Shown: positions 20,025 through 30,492 of the stretch, piece by piece
Numbering within the stretch: position 1 is the stretch's first letter
Layout: each line of letters opens with the position of its first letter
NCBI RefSeq assembly: GCF_027595165.1
Contig: NZ_CP097291.1
Coordinates: forward strand, 3,472,001 to 3,536,000
Reading direction: 5' to 3'
Length of the DNA: 64,000 nt
Origin: Providencia sp. PROV188
GTDB lineage: Bacteria > Pseudomonadota > Gammaproteobacteria > Enterobacterales > Enterobacteriaceae
Position numbers and translations under genes: made by a program
Notes under the pieces: generated by a model
Databases searched by the model: none
The model's input: only the letters and a program-made list of their open reading frames with translations
Told to the model about the DNA's origin: nothing

Positions 20025-22040
20025 TTACGCCGCAATCACAACAAGCAGCACGATCAAGGCCGCGACCACATACAGGCAATAGAGCCTGAAGTCCCCGCCT
20101 TGTAGGCATTGCATGCGTTTTGCTATTCGGTTAATCACACGAACCAGCGGGTAGATAATTTTTTCATCCCAGAACGGTTCTACCTTCCCTGCCCCCTCTT
20201 TCGTCACTTCTAAGGTTTGCGCTAAACGCGCTGAAGGGTCGAGCTGAGTACGCAGGCGATACAGCGGCGCAAACATAGAACGCAGCGGCTGGGTAAAGCC
20301 CCCCGCTGATACCGACATCTCTTTTTCCCACGCATAACCACACGCCCATGCGTCCCCTTTACGGCGCGCGTCGAGCTGTTTGCCTTTAAATACCATGTAG
20401 ATAATCAGTGGAATGATTGGCAGCGCTAGCAACAGGATCAAGGTCATGGCTGGTGAAATCATCGCTTGAGATGCGCTGTTTGGTACCAGCATCGCCCCTT
20501 GCGCCACAGTGATATCGGTGGCGTGTGTCAGGGACATTGCCACGTTGGCTAAGACCGGAGCGATATAGGTCGCGCCTACACCTAAAATCACACAGATAGC
20601 GGCTAAAATCAGCATCGCGGCGGTCATTGTCCATGGCACTTCGCGAGCATGAGTGGCTTGCTCACTGCGAGCACCACCGCAAAAACTGACGCCGTACACT
20701 TTCACAAAACACATTGCCGCCAACGCCCCGGTGATGGCTAACATCACAATGGCGATTGGACCGCTGATGCGCATAATAAAAGTGCCTTCGTGACTCATGG
20801 AGAATAGCGATTGGTAGGTGTACCACTCACTGACAAAGCCGTTGAGTGGTGGCAGCGCGGAAATCGCCATACAGCCGATTAAAAACGCGGTTGCGGTCAG
20901 TGGCATTAATTTGGCTAAGCCACCCATTTTTTCCATATCGCGGGTATGCACACGGTAGATCACGGCGCCCGCACCAAGGAACAGTAATCCTTTGAAGACG
21001 GCGTGGTTAAGCAAGTGGTAAATCGCACCGAGCAAACCAATGGTCGCAAGCACTGGCATATTGTTTGCCATGCCGACCATCGCCACACCAACCCCCATCA
21101 AGATAATCCCGATATTTTCGACGGTGTGCCATGCGAGTAAGCGTTTGATGTCGTGCTCAGCCAGTGCGTACATAACCCCAAGAACCGAGGAGACTGCACC
21201 GAATGCTAGTACCACAATACCCCACCAGCCTTGAGTGGCACCGAGTAAGTCGATACCTACTTTGATAATCCCGAAGATACCGATTTTTACCATTACACCA
21301 GACATTAATGCTGACGCATGAGACGGTGCTGCGGGGTGAGCTTGCGGTAACCAACTGTGAAGTGGGAGCATCCCTGCTTTGGCGCCAAAGCCAAAAAATC
21401 CCAATAAAAAAACGATGGATGCCATCGCTGGTGAAAGTGAAAGCTGGCGGAAGGAATCGAAATCTAAGCTGCCACTTTCACGCCACATTAAGAAGAAGGC
21501 GATCATAATTAAAATCGAACCGGCGTGGGCAATAAAGAAGTACAGCAGACCCGCGCGGATGGATTTGTCATCTTGGTCGGCAATCACTAAGAACCAGGAA
21601 GCCAGTGACATCATTTCAAACAGGATGATGAAGTAAAAGGCGTTGTCCATCACCACCAAGGCCACCATCGAAGCGATAAACAGGTTCAGGAAGAACCCCA
21701 TGCTCCACGCGCCGCGACCGCAATATTCCTGAACATAGTTTAAGGAATATAAGGCGCTGACGGTCACCAGCAGCGAAATCACCATCACCATAAAGGCGGC
21801 GAGGCTATCGAGCCTCACGACAAAATTGGCGAACGGGAATGGACCTTGGGACAGGTAAGTAAGCACTTCCCCGCTCATTAGCACAGGAATTGAGCTGCAC
21901 AAGCCCAGCACGCCGCCGATCATGGCAGCAATTCCCGCGACATAAATGGCGAGCTTTTCTTGGCGTTTAAAGAGCAACGAAACAAAGCCACCTACCGCGT
22001 AGAAAATCACCGACCATAAAAGTAACTGAAGAGGTGTCAT
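20025..22040 (-). CDS. hyfB: HyfB, antiporter-like membrane subunit
   Basis: 671 residues, the HycC/HyfB branch of NuoL-like proteins. It carries LHSWLPQAHPAAPSHASALMSG and IKRLLAWHTVENIGI, then a long C-terminal part with a last membrane helix. Its start overlaps the hyfA stop by one base (ATGA), indicating translational coupling. Confidence 0.94.
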   Translation of the reverse strand: MTPLQLLLWSVIFYAVGGFVSLLFKRQEKLAIYVAGIAAMIGGVLGLCSSIPVLMSGEVLTYLSQGPFPFANFVVRLDSLAAFMVMVISLLVTVSALYSLNYVQEYCGRGAWSMGFFLNLFIASMVALVVMDNAFYFIILFEMMSLASWFLVIADQDDKSIRAGLLYFFIAHAGSILIMIAFFLMWRESGSLDFDSFRQLSLSPAMASIVFLLGFFGFGAKAGMLPLHSWLPQAHPAAPSHASALMSGVMVKIGIFGIIKVGIDLLGATQGWWGIVVLAFGAVSSVLGVMYALAEHDIKRLLAWHTVENIGIILMGVGVAMVGMANNMPVLATIGLLGAIYHLLNHAVFKGLLFLGAGAVIYRVHTRDMEKMGGLAKLMPLTATAFLIGCMAISALPPLNGFVSEWYTYQSLFSMSHEGTFIMRISGPIAIVMLAITGALAAMCFVKVYGVSFCGGARSEQATHAREVPWTMTAAMLILAAICVILGVGATYIAPVLANVAMSLTHATDITVAQGAMLVPNSASQAMISPAMTLILLLALPIIPLIIYMVFKGKQLDARRKGDAWACGYAWEKEMSVSAGGFTQPLRSMFAPLYRLRTQLDPSARLAQTLEVTKEGAGKVEPFWDEKIIYPLVRVINRIAKRMQCLQGGDFRLYCLYVVAALIVLLVVIAA

Positions 22041-22657
22041 TATGGGTTCTCCCGATCAGCAACAAAAATGTCGAACTCTGGCGGCATGGCATCGACAGAT
22101 GCGCTGCGGCGTTTGGCACTTTCGTTTTCGAGTTGGTGTTCTTCCACCAGATGGAGGGCATCGGTTGGGCAGACTTTGACACAAGCTGGCCCTTCGTCAC
22201 TGAAATCACACAGGTCACATTTCACGGCGACATTGCGGATCCCTGCGTTCCACGCCAGGAAAGGGTTCATGGTTGGGAGGCTATCTGGCACATCTAATAG
22301 CATCTCTTTTGGGACATATTGTTCAAAGAAATCAGGTGTATCTACTGGTTTGCTGCCTGACGGTGTGATTGCCCCAAATGGGCACACCAAACCACACAGT
22401 TTGCAGCCAATGCACAGGCTTTCATTTAGCACAATCATGTCATTTTCGTGGGTGATGGCATTGACCGGACACACACGCGCACACGGGGCATCGTCACATT
22501 GACGACAGAGCATCGGTGCGGTTAGCTCGCCAACTTTGACCACCTTTAGTCGCGGATGTGTTTGTAATCCTTGGGCTTTATGCGTTTCTGAGCACGCCGC
22601 CATGCAAGTGTTACATCCGATACACAGTTGTGGGTCTGCAATTACAAAGCGATTCAT
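22040..22657 (-). CDS. hyfA: HyfA, 4Fe-4S ferredoxin subunit
   Basis: 205 residues with four ferredoxin clusters (CIGCNTCMAAC, CRQCDDAPCARVCP, CIGCKLCGLVCP, CDLCDFSDEGPACVKVCP). It accepts electrons from the formate dehydrogenase. First gene of the ten-gene hyf operon, all on the minus strand with gaps of at most 13 nt. A GGAGGGGAAAG ribosome site precedes ATG. Confidence 0.94.
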   Translation of the reverse strand: MNRFVIADPQLCIGCNTCMAACSETHKAQGLQTHPRLKVVKVGELTAPMLCRQCDDAPCARVCPVNAITHENDMIVLNESLCIGCKLCGLVCPFGAITPSGSKPVDTPDFFEQYVPKEMLLDVPDSLPTMNPFLAWNAGIRNVAVKCDLCDFSDEGPACVKVCPTDALHLVEEHQLENESAKRRSASVDAMPPEFDIFVADRENP

Positions 22658-22712
22658 TCGCTTTCCCCTCCAATAAAATCAGTCGGATCTTAAGTTTGTT
22701 GCAGACACCTAA

Positions 22713-22727
22713 GCATTTTTTGTGCCA
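22713..22727 (-). promoter_or_regulatory. Sigma-54 promoter of the hyf operon
   Basis: On the minus strand TGGCAC (complement of 22722-22727) and TGC (complement of 22713-22715) have exact GG-N10-GC spacing. A TGTCGAA box lies upstream at about 22777-22783. The rest of 22658-23129 is AT-rich and also contains the unmarked promoter of the divergent fdnG operon. Confidence 0.86.
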
Positions 22728-23129
22728 GAAATAATAGTGTTGTTTATCAGTTAGTTGGCTTTTTACTAGGTAGGAGTTCGACAGTAATGACGATGGGGAA
22801 ATTTTAAAAAAATTAAATAACTAACTTACCCCTATTTTTAAGAAGATAAATAGTGACTAAAACGCTATTTCACGATCACTTTTTGATTATTATTGGTTAA
22901 ATAATATGTTGTTTTTTATGTGTGGGTATGACCATATTATTAATATGGATTTATTTTTTTTAACCTTTATAATTCGCTCCCATCATTTTATGTTGTAGTT
23001 CATTACATTGAGTTCTTATGATGCTCAGGTCTGTCTTGAATGATTGAAAAATGAAAACCCACTCTGGATAGGCTGTTTTTTTTAACTGCCTAGCCTTGGT
23101 ATTTCTAATCAATTTACAAGGAGACGCTG

Positions 23130-26100
23130 ATGCAAGTCAGTCGACGGTCTTTTTTTAAAATTTGTGCGGGTGGCATGGCTGGAACCTCTGCCGCACTACT
23201 CGGTTTTGCCCCTAATGTATCCTTTGCAAGCACTCGCCAATATAAACTATTACGCTCAATAGAAACCCGAAATAACTGCACTTACTGCTCAGTAGGCTGT
23301 GGCATCTTGATGTACAGCCTAGGTGACGGCGCCAAGAATGTAGATAAATCCATTTACCATATCGAAGGTGACCCAGACCATCCGGTTAGCCGAGGCTCTC
23401 TATGCCCAAAAGGTGCCGGTCTTATCGACTATATTCATAGTGAAAACCGCTTAAAATACCCTGAATATCGCAAAGCAGGTTCCGATAAATGGGAGCGAAT
23501 TTCATGGGATGAAGCGATAGATAAAATTGCGCGATTAATGAAAAAAGATCGCGATGATAACTTCGTGACTCACAATGAAAAAGGCCAAGAAGTTAACCGC
23601 TGGCTGACAACGGGTATGTTGTGTTCATCTGCGGCAAGTAATGAAACTGGTATCCTCGATAATAAATTTTCGCGGTCACTCGGCATGTTAGCCATCGATT
23701 GCCAAGCCAGACTTTGTCACGCACCGACTGTTTCGGCACTTGCCCCTACTTTTGGTCGTGGCGCCATGACCAATAACTGGGTCGACATTAAAAATGCCAA
23801 CGTGGTTTTAATCATGGGTGGCAACCCCGCAGAAGCGCATCCAGTTGGTTTTAAGTGGGTTATCGAAGCCAAAATTAAAAATAATGCCAAAGTTATTGTG
23901 GTTGACCCACGTTTTAACCGTAGTGCCTCCGTCGCAGATTTGTACTCCCCTATTCGTGCAGGTTCTGATACCGCATTTTTATTAGGCGTTATCCGCTATC
24001 TCATTGAAAATGATAAAATCCAACATGAGTATGTGAAAGCCTATACCAACGCACCTTTAATCGTTCGTGAAGATTATCAGTTTAACGATGGTCTCTTTAG
24101 TGGCTTTGATAAAGATAACCAACAATACGATCGTAGTTCTTGGCACTATGAAACGGATGAAAATGGTCATGCTCTAAAAGATAAATCTCTTCAGCACCCA
24201 CGCTGTGTCTGGAATTTATTGAAACAGCACGTAGCTCGCTATACGCCAGAAATGGTGACGACGTTATGTGGCACGCCAATTGAAGATTTTATTTATATTT
24301 GTGAACAACTTGCATCAACCTCAGTCAACAACCGCACTGCCACGATTTTGTATGCACTCGGATGGACACACCATACTGGTGGCGCTCAAACTATCCGTAC
24401 CGCAGGTATGATCCAACTGTTACTGGGTAATGTGGGAATGCCTGGTGGTGGCGTCAATGCGTTACGAGGACACTCAAATATTCAAGGTTATAGCGATTTA
24501 GGGTTGTTATCTTTAAATCTTCCGGGCTATATGCCTTTGCCGAATGAAAAACAAACTTCGCTACAAACCTATTTGTCACAAATCACCCCAAGCGCAATTG
24601 TGCCAGACCAAGTCAACTACTGGAAAAGGACACCCGACTTTTTTATTAGCTTAATGAAAAGTTTTTGGGGGGATAGTGCGACAGCAAGTAATGAGTGGGG
24701 CTATCACTGGCTACCGAAGTGGGATAAAAGCTACGATATTATGGCTCAAACCCAGATGATGATTGATGGGAAAATGAATGGCTATATTGTTCAAGGTTTT
24801 AACCCTTTAGCGGCTTTCCCTGATAAAAATAAAAGTAGTGCAGCGCTCGCCAAGCTCAAATATTTAGTCATCATCGACCCACTGGTGACTGAATCTTCTA
24901 ACTTCTGGCAAAACCATGGCGAAATGAATGATGTCACTACCGCAGATATCCAAACTGAAGTTTTCCGCCTCCCTTCATCTTGCTTTGCTGAAGAAAACGG
25001 CTCGATAGCAAACTCTGGTCGTTGGTTACAATGGCACTGGGCGGGCGCGCGCCCACCAGCTCAAGCATGGCATGACGGTAAAATTCTTGGGCATTTATTA
25101 ATGCGCTTACGCCAACTTTATCGTGAAGAAGGCGGCGTTTGTCCTGAACCGTTGATGAATCTCTCTTGGAACTATATTGACCCTTATGATCCTCAACCCG
25201 AAGAGGTCGCTAGAGAAGCGAATGGTCAAGCAATGCAAGATATCTTTGATGATTCCGGCAAATTATTACTGAAGAAAGGTCAACAGATTGATGGTTTTCA
25301 TCAACTGAAATCTGACGGTTCTACTGCCAGCTTTTGTTGGGTTTATTCCGGTTGCTGGACAGAAAAAGGCAACCAAATGGCAAACCGCGATAACGCTGAT
25401 CCATCCGGATTAGGTTGTACGCCGGGTTGGGCGTTTGCTTGGCCCCAAAATCGTCGAGTACTTTATAATCGCGCATCCGTTGATCCAAGTGGTAAACCGT
25501 GGGATGAAAATCGACAACTGATTAAATGGGATGGCACAAAATGGGGAGGATTTGATGTTCCCGATTTTAGTAACGCGCCACCAGACAGTGGTGTTGGTCC
25601 CTTTATTATGCAACCTGAAGGCGTTGGCCGCTTATTTGCCGTGGATAAAATGGCCGATGGCCCATTCCCCGAATTCTATGAACCCTTTGAATCACCGGTA
25701 GAACATAATTTATTGCACTCCGCGGTTTCTCGTAACCCCGTTGCTCGGCTGTATAGCTATGATGCAGACCATTTAGGTAACGCCAAAGATTTTCCGTATG
25801 TGGCAACAACCTACTCCATCACCGAGCTATTTCGCCACTGGACAAAACATTCTCTGATCAATGCCATCGCGCAGCCAGATCAGTTTATTGAGATTGGCGA
25901 ACAGCTAGCCTTACAAAAAGGTATTCAACAAGGTGACGAAGTCCGAGTCAGCGCCAAACGCGGTTTTATTAAAGCTAAAGCGGTCGTCACCAAACGCATT
26001 CGACCGCTCACGATTAATGGAAAAGTCGTCGAAACCATTGGCATTCCGTGTCACTGGGGCTTTGAGGGAGCAACACAGAAAGGTTTCCTCGCTAACACAT

Positions 26101-26177
26101 TGACGCCATCGGTTGGTGATGCGAATGCATTCACCCCTGAATATAAAGCGTTTTTAGTCAATGTTGAAAAAGCCTAA
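23130..26177 (+). CDS. fdnG: Formate dehydrogenase-N/O alpha subunit, Cys form
   Basis: 1015 residues. It has a Tat signal (SRRSFFK, then a hydrophobic stretch ending near FA at about 32), so it is exported folded to the periplasm. CTYCSVGC binds a 4Fe-4S cluster. The active-site position that is selenocysteine 196 in E. coli FdnG is a plain cysteine here: codon TGT at 23715-23717, context QARLCHAPTV. The rest aligns with FdnG from end to end. It oxidises formate and feeds menaquinone via FdnH and FdnI. fdnG versus fdoG cannot be settled by eye. First gene of a three-gene operon behind an AAGGAG site. Confidence 0.93.
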   Translation: MQVSRRSFFKICAGGMAGTSAALLGFAPNVSFASTRQYKLLRSIETRNNCTYCSVGCGILMYSLGDGAKNVDKSIYHIEGDPDHPVSRGSLCPKGAGLIDYIHSENRLKYPEYRKAGSDKWERISWDEAIDKIARLMKKDRDDNFVTHNEKGQEVNRWLTTGMLCSSAASNETGILDNKFSRSLGMLAIDCQARLCHAPTVSALAPTFGRGAMTNNWVDIKNANVVLIMGGNPAEAHPVGFKWVIEAKIKNNAKVIVVDPRFNRSASVADLYSPIRAGSDTAFLLGVIRYLIENDKIQHEYVKAYTNAPLIVREDYQFNDGLFSGFDKDNQQYDRSSWHYETDENGHALKDKSLQHPRCVWNLLKQHVARYTPEMVTTLCGTPIEDFIYICEQLASTSVNNRTATILYALGWTHHTGGAQTIRTAGMIQLLLGNVGMPGGGVNALRGHSNIQGYSDLGLLSLNLPGYMPLPNEKQTSLQTYLSQITPSAIVPDQVNYWKRTPDFFISLMKSFWGDSATASNEWGYHWLPKWDKSYDIMAQTQMMIDGKMNGYIVQGFNPLAAFPDKNKSSAALAKLKYLVIIDPLVTESSNFWQNHGEMNDVTTADIQTEVFRLPSSCFAEENGSIANSGRWLQWHWAGARPPAQAWHDGKILGHLLMRLRQLYREEGGVCPEPLMNLSWNYIDPYDPQPEEVAREANGQAMQDIFDDSGKLLLKKGQQIDGFHQLKSDGSTASFCWVYSGCWTEKGNQMANRDNADPSGLGCTPGWAFAWPQNRRVLYNRASVDPSGKPWDENRQLIKWDGTKWGGFDVPDFSNAPPDSGVGPFIMQPEGVGRLFAVDKMADGPFPEFYEPFESPVEHNLLHSAVSRNPVARLYSYDADHLGNAKDFPYVATTYSITELFRHWTKHSLINAIAQPDQFIEIGEQLALQKGIQQGDEVRVSAKRGFIKAKAVVTKRIRPLTINGKVVETIGIPCHWGFEGATQKGFLANTLTPSVGDANAFTPEYKAFLVNVEKA

Positions 26178-26186
26178 GGAGAAATT

Positions 26187-27125
26187 ATGTCAATGCAATC
26201 TCAAAATATTATCCGTCGCTCTGCGACTAACTCCTTAACGCCTGCGCCTCAAGTTCGTGATTATCAGGAAGAAGTTGCAAAACTCATTGATGTAACAATC
26301 TGTATTGGTTGTAAAGCTTGCCAAGTTGCGTGTTCAGAGTGGAACGATATTCGGGACAAAGTCGGTACGAATATCGGTGTTTATGATAACCCTATTGATT
26401 TAACAGCAAAATCATGGACTGTTATGCGTTTTTCTGAAGTTGAAGAAAACGGCAAGCTAGAGTGGTTAATTCGTAAAGATGGCTGCATGCACTGTGCAGA
26501 TCCCGGATGTTTAAAGGCCTGCCCAGCAGAAGGGGCTATTGTGCAATATGCGAATGGGATTGTTGATTTCCAATCTGAACATTGCATTGGCTGTGGTTAT
26601 TGTATTGCAGGTTGCCCATTTGATGTGCCTCGCATCAATCAGGATGATAACCGCGCCTATAAGTGCACGTTATGCGTTGATCGTGTCGATGTTGGTCAAG
26701 AACCTGCTTGTGTAAAAACCTGTCCAACGGGTGCTATCCATTTTGGTAGCAAGCAGGATATGAAAAACCTCGCACAAGAGCGTGTTTCAGAATTGAATAC
26801 CCGTGGCTATCAACATGCTGGGCTTTATGATCCACAAGGAGTTGGTGGAACTCACGTCATGTATGTTCTTCATCATGCAGATAAACCTAATTTGTATCAT
26901 GGATTACCTGAAAATCCTGAAATCAGTGAAACGGTTAAATTCTGGAAAGGAATCTGGAAGCCGCTTGCTGCTGTTGGTTTTGCTGCAACGTTTGCGGGGG
27001 CGGTTTTCCATTACTTTGGTATTGGACCAAACCACACAACCAAAGAAGATGAAGAAGAAGCGCTTAAAGATATGGAAGCCGCTTCTAAAACGGAACAATC
27101 CGAACACAAAGAGGAGCAACCATGA
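26187..27125 (+). CDS. fdnH: Formate dehydrogenase-N beta subunit
   Basis: 312 residues with four 4Fe-4S motifs ([58 protein letters not shown]) and one C-terminal membrane helix (about 255-275) that anchors it to the inner membrane from the periplasm. The tail after the helix is highly charged (K/E) and slightly longer than in E. coli. 9 nt after fdnG. Confidence 0.95.
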   Translation: MSMQSQNIIRRSATNSLTPAPQVRDYQEEVAKLIDVTICIGCKACQVACSEWNDIRDKVGTNIGVYDNPIDLTAKSWTVMRFSEVEENGKLEWLIRKDGCMHCADPGCLKACPAEGAIVQYANGIVDFQSEHCIGCGYCIAGCPFDVPRINQDDNRAYKCTLCVDRVDVGQEPACVKTCPTGAIHFGSKQDMKNLAQERVSELNTRGYQHAGLYDPQGVGGTHVMYVLHHADKPNLYHGLPENPEISETVKFWKGIWKPLAAVGFAATFAGAVFHYFGIGPNHTTKEDEEEALKDMEAASKTEQSEHKEEQP

Positions 27126-27778
27126 TGAAAAAGAACAGTGATGAAATCTTACGCCATACTCCGTCAGAACGTATTAATCACTGGCTAGTGGTCATTGCCT
27201 TTGTATTTACGGCATTCAGTGGTTTGGGATTCTTTTTCCCCTCATTGAATTGGTTTATGAATATTTTAGGTACTCCACAATTATCGCGGCTGTTACATCC
27301 CTTTGTTGGATGCCTCATGGCGTTCATGTTTATCTTCATGTTTTTCAGATATTTGAAGCATAACTTTGTGGATAAACAAGATCTTATTTGGGCAAAGAAT
27401 ATTCATAAAGTACTGCGCAATGAAGAAGCTGGCGATATCGGCCATTATAATCTTGGTCAGAAAGGTATTTATTGGGCGCTTAGTCTCTGCCTCATTATCT
27501 TAACCGTCAGTGGCATTATTATCTGGCGACCTTATTTTGCCGATTATTTTTCTATTGGCGTGATCCGAATTGCGCTACTGGCTCATTCAATATCAGCGAT
27601 AGTGTTGATCATTACCGTTATCGTTCATGCTTATGCGGCTTTTTGGGTCAAAGGCTCAATTCGTAGCATGGTGGAAGGCTGGGTAACGCGGGGGTGGGCA
27701 AGAAAACATCACCCACGCTGGTATCGTGAAGTCTTAGAACAAGAGAAGTCAAAAGAAGATAATAACCCATCGCACTAA
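27122..27778 (+). CDS. fdnI: Formate dehydrogenase-N gamma subunit, cytochrome b
   Basis: 218 residues, four membrane helices. Histidines in ERINHW, in the second helix pair and in [14 protein letters not shown] are the expected haem b and menaquinone-site ligands. It overlaps fdnH by 4 nt (ATGA). It closes the operon before a hairpin. Confidence 0.94.
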   Translation: MMKKNSDEILRHTPSERINHWLVVIAFVFTAFSGLGFFFPSLNWFMNILGTPQLSRLLHPFVGCLMAFMFIFMFFRYLKHNFVDKQDLIWAKNIHKVLRNEEAGDIGHYNLGQKGIYWALSLCLIILTVSGIIIWRPYFADYFSIGVIRIALLAHSISAIVLIITVIVHAYAAFWVKGSIRSMVEGWVTRGWARKHHPRWYREVLEQEKSKEDNNPSH

Positions 27779-27792
27779 GTTAATTTGAGGTC

Positions 27793-27824
27793 ATATCATG
27801 GTAGTGATTGTTCTACCATGATAT
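27793..27824. terminator. Bidirectional terminator, fdnI and ynjE-like gene
   Basis: ATATCATGGTA (27793-27803) pairs perfectly with 27814-27824 around a 10-nt loop, between two convergent operons. The T-tract is short. Confidence 0.7.
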
Positions 27825-27856
27825 TTCCCCACTTTACCGTTTAACCAGAGACCTGA

Positions 27857-29233
27857 TTAGCTTTTACAAGATTGTCCCGGTTTTTTCACGATTTCGCCAA
27901 AGTCATTCAATGCGCTTGGTTTGGTGATTTTACTCTGCGCATTATTGAGTACCGGTAATTCAGGATCCATTTGCCATGCATTCCAGCCGCCATCATAGAT
28001 CTGGCTATTTTCCCATCCCGCCATTTGAGTCATAAACCATGAAACACTGGCTCTCCACCCTGTACCACAATAAAAAGCAACGTGGTCTGATGGCTCAATG
28101 CCTTGTGTTTTCCAAAGGGCAAATATCTCTTCTGGATTACGTAACGTGCCGTCAGGATCATAATAGTCAGACATATCGTTCGCGTTTTTACCGCCAAATC
28201 CCCAGATAGCCCCAGCAGGCTCGCCTTTACGTGGAATATAATCATACCCCGTAATTTTCCCCGTATACTCATCCCAAGTACGATTACTGATTAGCTTTAA
28301 TCCCGCTTGTTGTGCTTGTATCGCTTCCGCAGGCATAGAAATGTTGACCTGAGGATTTGCTGGAATAGATGTCCCAAAATCTGTAATCGGTACAGGTATA
28401 TTCATCACGGTTTCTGTTGGTAATTCCGCATCAACCCAGACATTTAAACCGCCATTAAGAAAGCGAACATCTTCCACACCCGCCCATTTTAATGCCCATA
28501 ATACGCGTAATGCGGCCATCTGGTTTTCAGAATAAACCACCACTGGCGTATCCTTATGGATACCATTTTTCAATAAATTATGTTCAATCACATTCGGTTC
28601 GGATAGGTTCCATACTGGCCCATTTTCAATCCAGTCAGTATTAAAATGGTAGGCACCTTTAATATGAGTAGAATACGATTTTGACTGCTCCGCATCCCCC
28701 CAAGAGACTTCAAAAATGATAGGCTTTTGGTCACTGGTATAGCTTTCAGGTTTTTCGCCCTTCAGCGCCGCATTGACCCAGCTTGGCGAAACACTCATCC
28801 AATAATTGGGATATTTATCCATCGGATAATCTGCATTGGCATATTTAATGAACTCTTTAAATGCGAGTACCTTATAACCTTTAGCTGCAAATTCTGCGGT
28901 GACGCGTTCTAAATCATCGAGATTGCTATCATAGAAAACCAGTGTTTTTTCTTTGGTAATTCCTTTTTCTTCCACGAAGTGAGTAAACTTATCTTCATCA
29001 ATAAAGTCCAGCCAGCCCGTCGTAAATTGCATAGCGCCTTGTATATGACCACCACGCGCAGCGTCTTTATCTTTAAAACCAAAAAATAGGCTATCTGGTC
29101 GGGTATCGATAATAAGATAATCTGGATTATTTAGATTCTTCGATAACTCATCAATACTAATATCTTTTACTACGGTCTGATCACAGCCCGACAACCAAAC
29201 TGATAATAATAAAATGGCTAATTTTGCCTTCAT
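27857..29233 (-). CDS. ynjE: Three-domain rhodanese lipoprotein (YnjE type)
   Basis: 458 residues. MKAKLAILLLSVWLSGC is a lipoprotein signal with lipobox LSGC, so it should be anchored in the envelope. Three rhodanese domains follow; only the last has the active loop, CGTGWRAS in HVAFYCGTGWRAS, as in E. coli YnjE. Family role: sulfur transfer from thiosulfate or a protein persulfide. The start at 29233 has an AGGAAAAAA ribosome site overlapping the yedE stop. Operon with yedE and convergent with fdnGHI, suggesting sulfur or selenium supply to a formate dehydrogenase. Confidence 0.85.
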   Translation of the reverse strand: MKAKLAILLLSVWLSGCDQTVVKDISIDELSKNLNNPDYLIIDTRPDSLFFGFKDKDAARGGHIQGAMQFTTGWLDFIDEDKFTHFVEEKGITKEKTLVFYDSNLDDLERVTAEFAAKGYKVLAFKEFIKYANADYPMDKYPNYWMSVSPSWVNAALKGEKPESYTSDQKPIIFEVSWGDAEQSKSYSTHIKGAYHFNTDWIENGPVWNLSEPNVIEHNLLKNGIHKDTPVVVYSENQMAALRVLWALKWAGVEDVRFLNGGLNVWVDAELPTETVMNIPVPITDFGTSIPANPQVNISMPAEAIQAQQAGLKLISNRTWDEYTGKITGYDYIPRKGEPAGAIWGFGGKNANDMSDYYDPDGTLRNPEEIFALWKTQGIEPSDHVAFYCGTGWRASVSWFMTQMAGWENSQIYDGGWNAWQMDPELPVLNNAQSKITKPSALNDFGEIVKKPGQSCKS

Positions 29234-29241
29234 TTTTTTTC

Positions 29242-30234
29242 CTATATTCTGCACTGTGTCGGTCTGATGAAATAACTTGTGAGCCAAACACCCGCCATCA
29301 CCATAAATGTTGAAATCCACCCCTGCCAAGAGAAATAGGCGGTTGCCACCAGTGAGTTAGTGACGGTGCATCCTCCCGCTAGTGTTGCCCCTATTCCCAT
29401 CACAACTCCACCCATTAGGCGTTTTACAACCGTTTTCCCGTCAGGGGGCAATGTTAATGCAAACTCACCTCGGAGCTTGGCGCTGATCATGGAGCCTGCT
29501 AAAATACCAATAACAAATAAGGTTCCCCAATTAAGGTAACGCTGCTGACCAGTGACGAGATATTGAACCACATTCGCAGAAGGCACTGAGATCCCAAAAC
29601 CAAAATTACGTCCACTTTCCGCACTCAAATACCAAGCAATAATCCCGAGGATCCCAATAAATACCGCCGTTAAGTTAAGGGGTAATTGCTTATATTTTCC
29701 TAATGGCGGAGGTGAATAGCGCGGGTGGCGATGCTGATAAATCAGTAAGCCAATCGTGACGATAATTAATATCGCAACCAGATACCACGGAGAGATGTTC
29801 AATGTTTTATCGATGGTATCAATCTGTGCTGGGTGGGTTAATAACGGGTCAATCCAATGCTTTAAACTTCCTTTCCAAGCGGATGCCATCGTGACAATAA
29901 ACGCAAATAATGTGAGCCATGTTCCAGTTAACCCTTCACCAGAGCGGAACCAAGCCCCGCTGCCGCAGCAACCTGCTAATACCATGCCTACACCAAATAA
30001 AAAGCCACCGATAATTGTGGCAGTTACAGGTAATGTGCCTTCTGGAATCGTTATCAATCCCATTGATTGCAAAGCAAAAAATCCAACCGCTTGAATAGAG
30101 ATAGCAATCAATAGTGCCGTAAGAAAACGCGTATTTCTCTGATAAACAATATTTCTGAAGCCAGAAACAAAGCAAAATTGTCCTGACTGGAGTAGCGCAC
30201 CAAAAAGTAGACCAATAAATAAGCCACTAATCAT
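29242..30234 (-). CDS. yedE: YeeE/YedE family sulfur/selenium transporter
   Basis: 330 residues, about nine membrane helices. It has the paired cysteine motifs of the family: LAGCCGSGAWFRSGEG and LAGGCTVTNSL, plus SGQFCFVSG near the N-terminus. Homologues import thiosulfate (TsuA) or are linked to selenium use, and FdhT of epsilonproteobacteria, needed for formate dehydrogenase, belongs here. No TusA-like partner gene is adjacent; the rhodanese takes that place. Confidence 0.82.
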   Translation of the reverse strand: MISGLFIGLLFGALLQSGQFCFVSGFRNIVYQRNTRFLTALLIAISIQAVGFFALQSMGLITIPEGTLPVTATIIGGFLFGVGMVLAGCCGSGAWFRSGEGLTGTWLTLFAFIVTMASAWKGSLKHWIDPLLTHPAQIDTIDKTLNISPWYLVAILIIVTIGLLIYQHRHPRYSPPPLGKYKQLPLNLTAVFIGILGIIAWYLSAESGRNFGFGISVPSANVVQYLVTGQQRYLNWGTLFVIGILAGSMISAKLRGEFALTLPPDGKTVVKRLMGGVVMGIGATLAGGCTVTNSLVATAYFSWQGWISTFMVMAGVWLTSYFIRPTQCRI

Positions 30235-30492
30235 GAACTAGCCCCTGTGGTAATGTAATAAGCTGCATAGGTATTTCTCAATAGTTATTTTAGAAATCAG
30301 AAGAATCAATAACGAGCTTGGGAGAGTCGTTTTAGCCCGATATTTTAATACTTCACAGATTTTCCTATGATAGCGCTTAATGAATTTGGTTGAAGCTTGT
30401 TAACTTGTTTTGCATCAATTTTAGAAGGGAAAAGTACAGATCGGTGATATTTCAGCCAACACGATTTCAATCAAAGGACTACGTGCTAGGGT

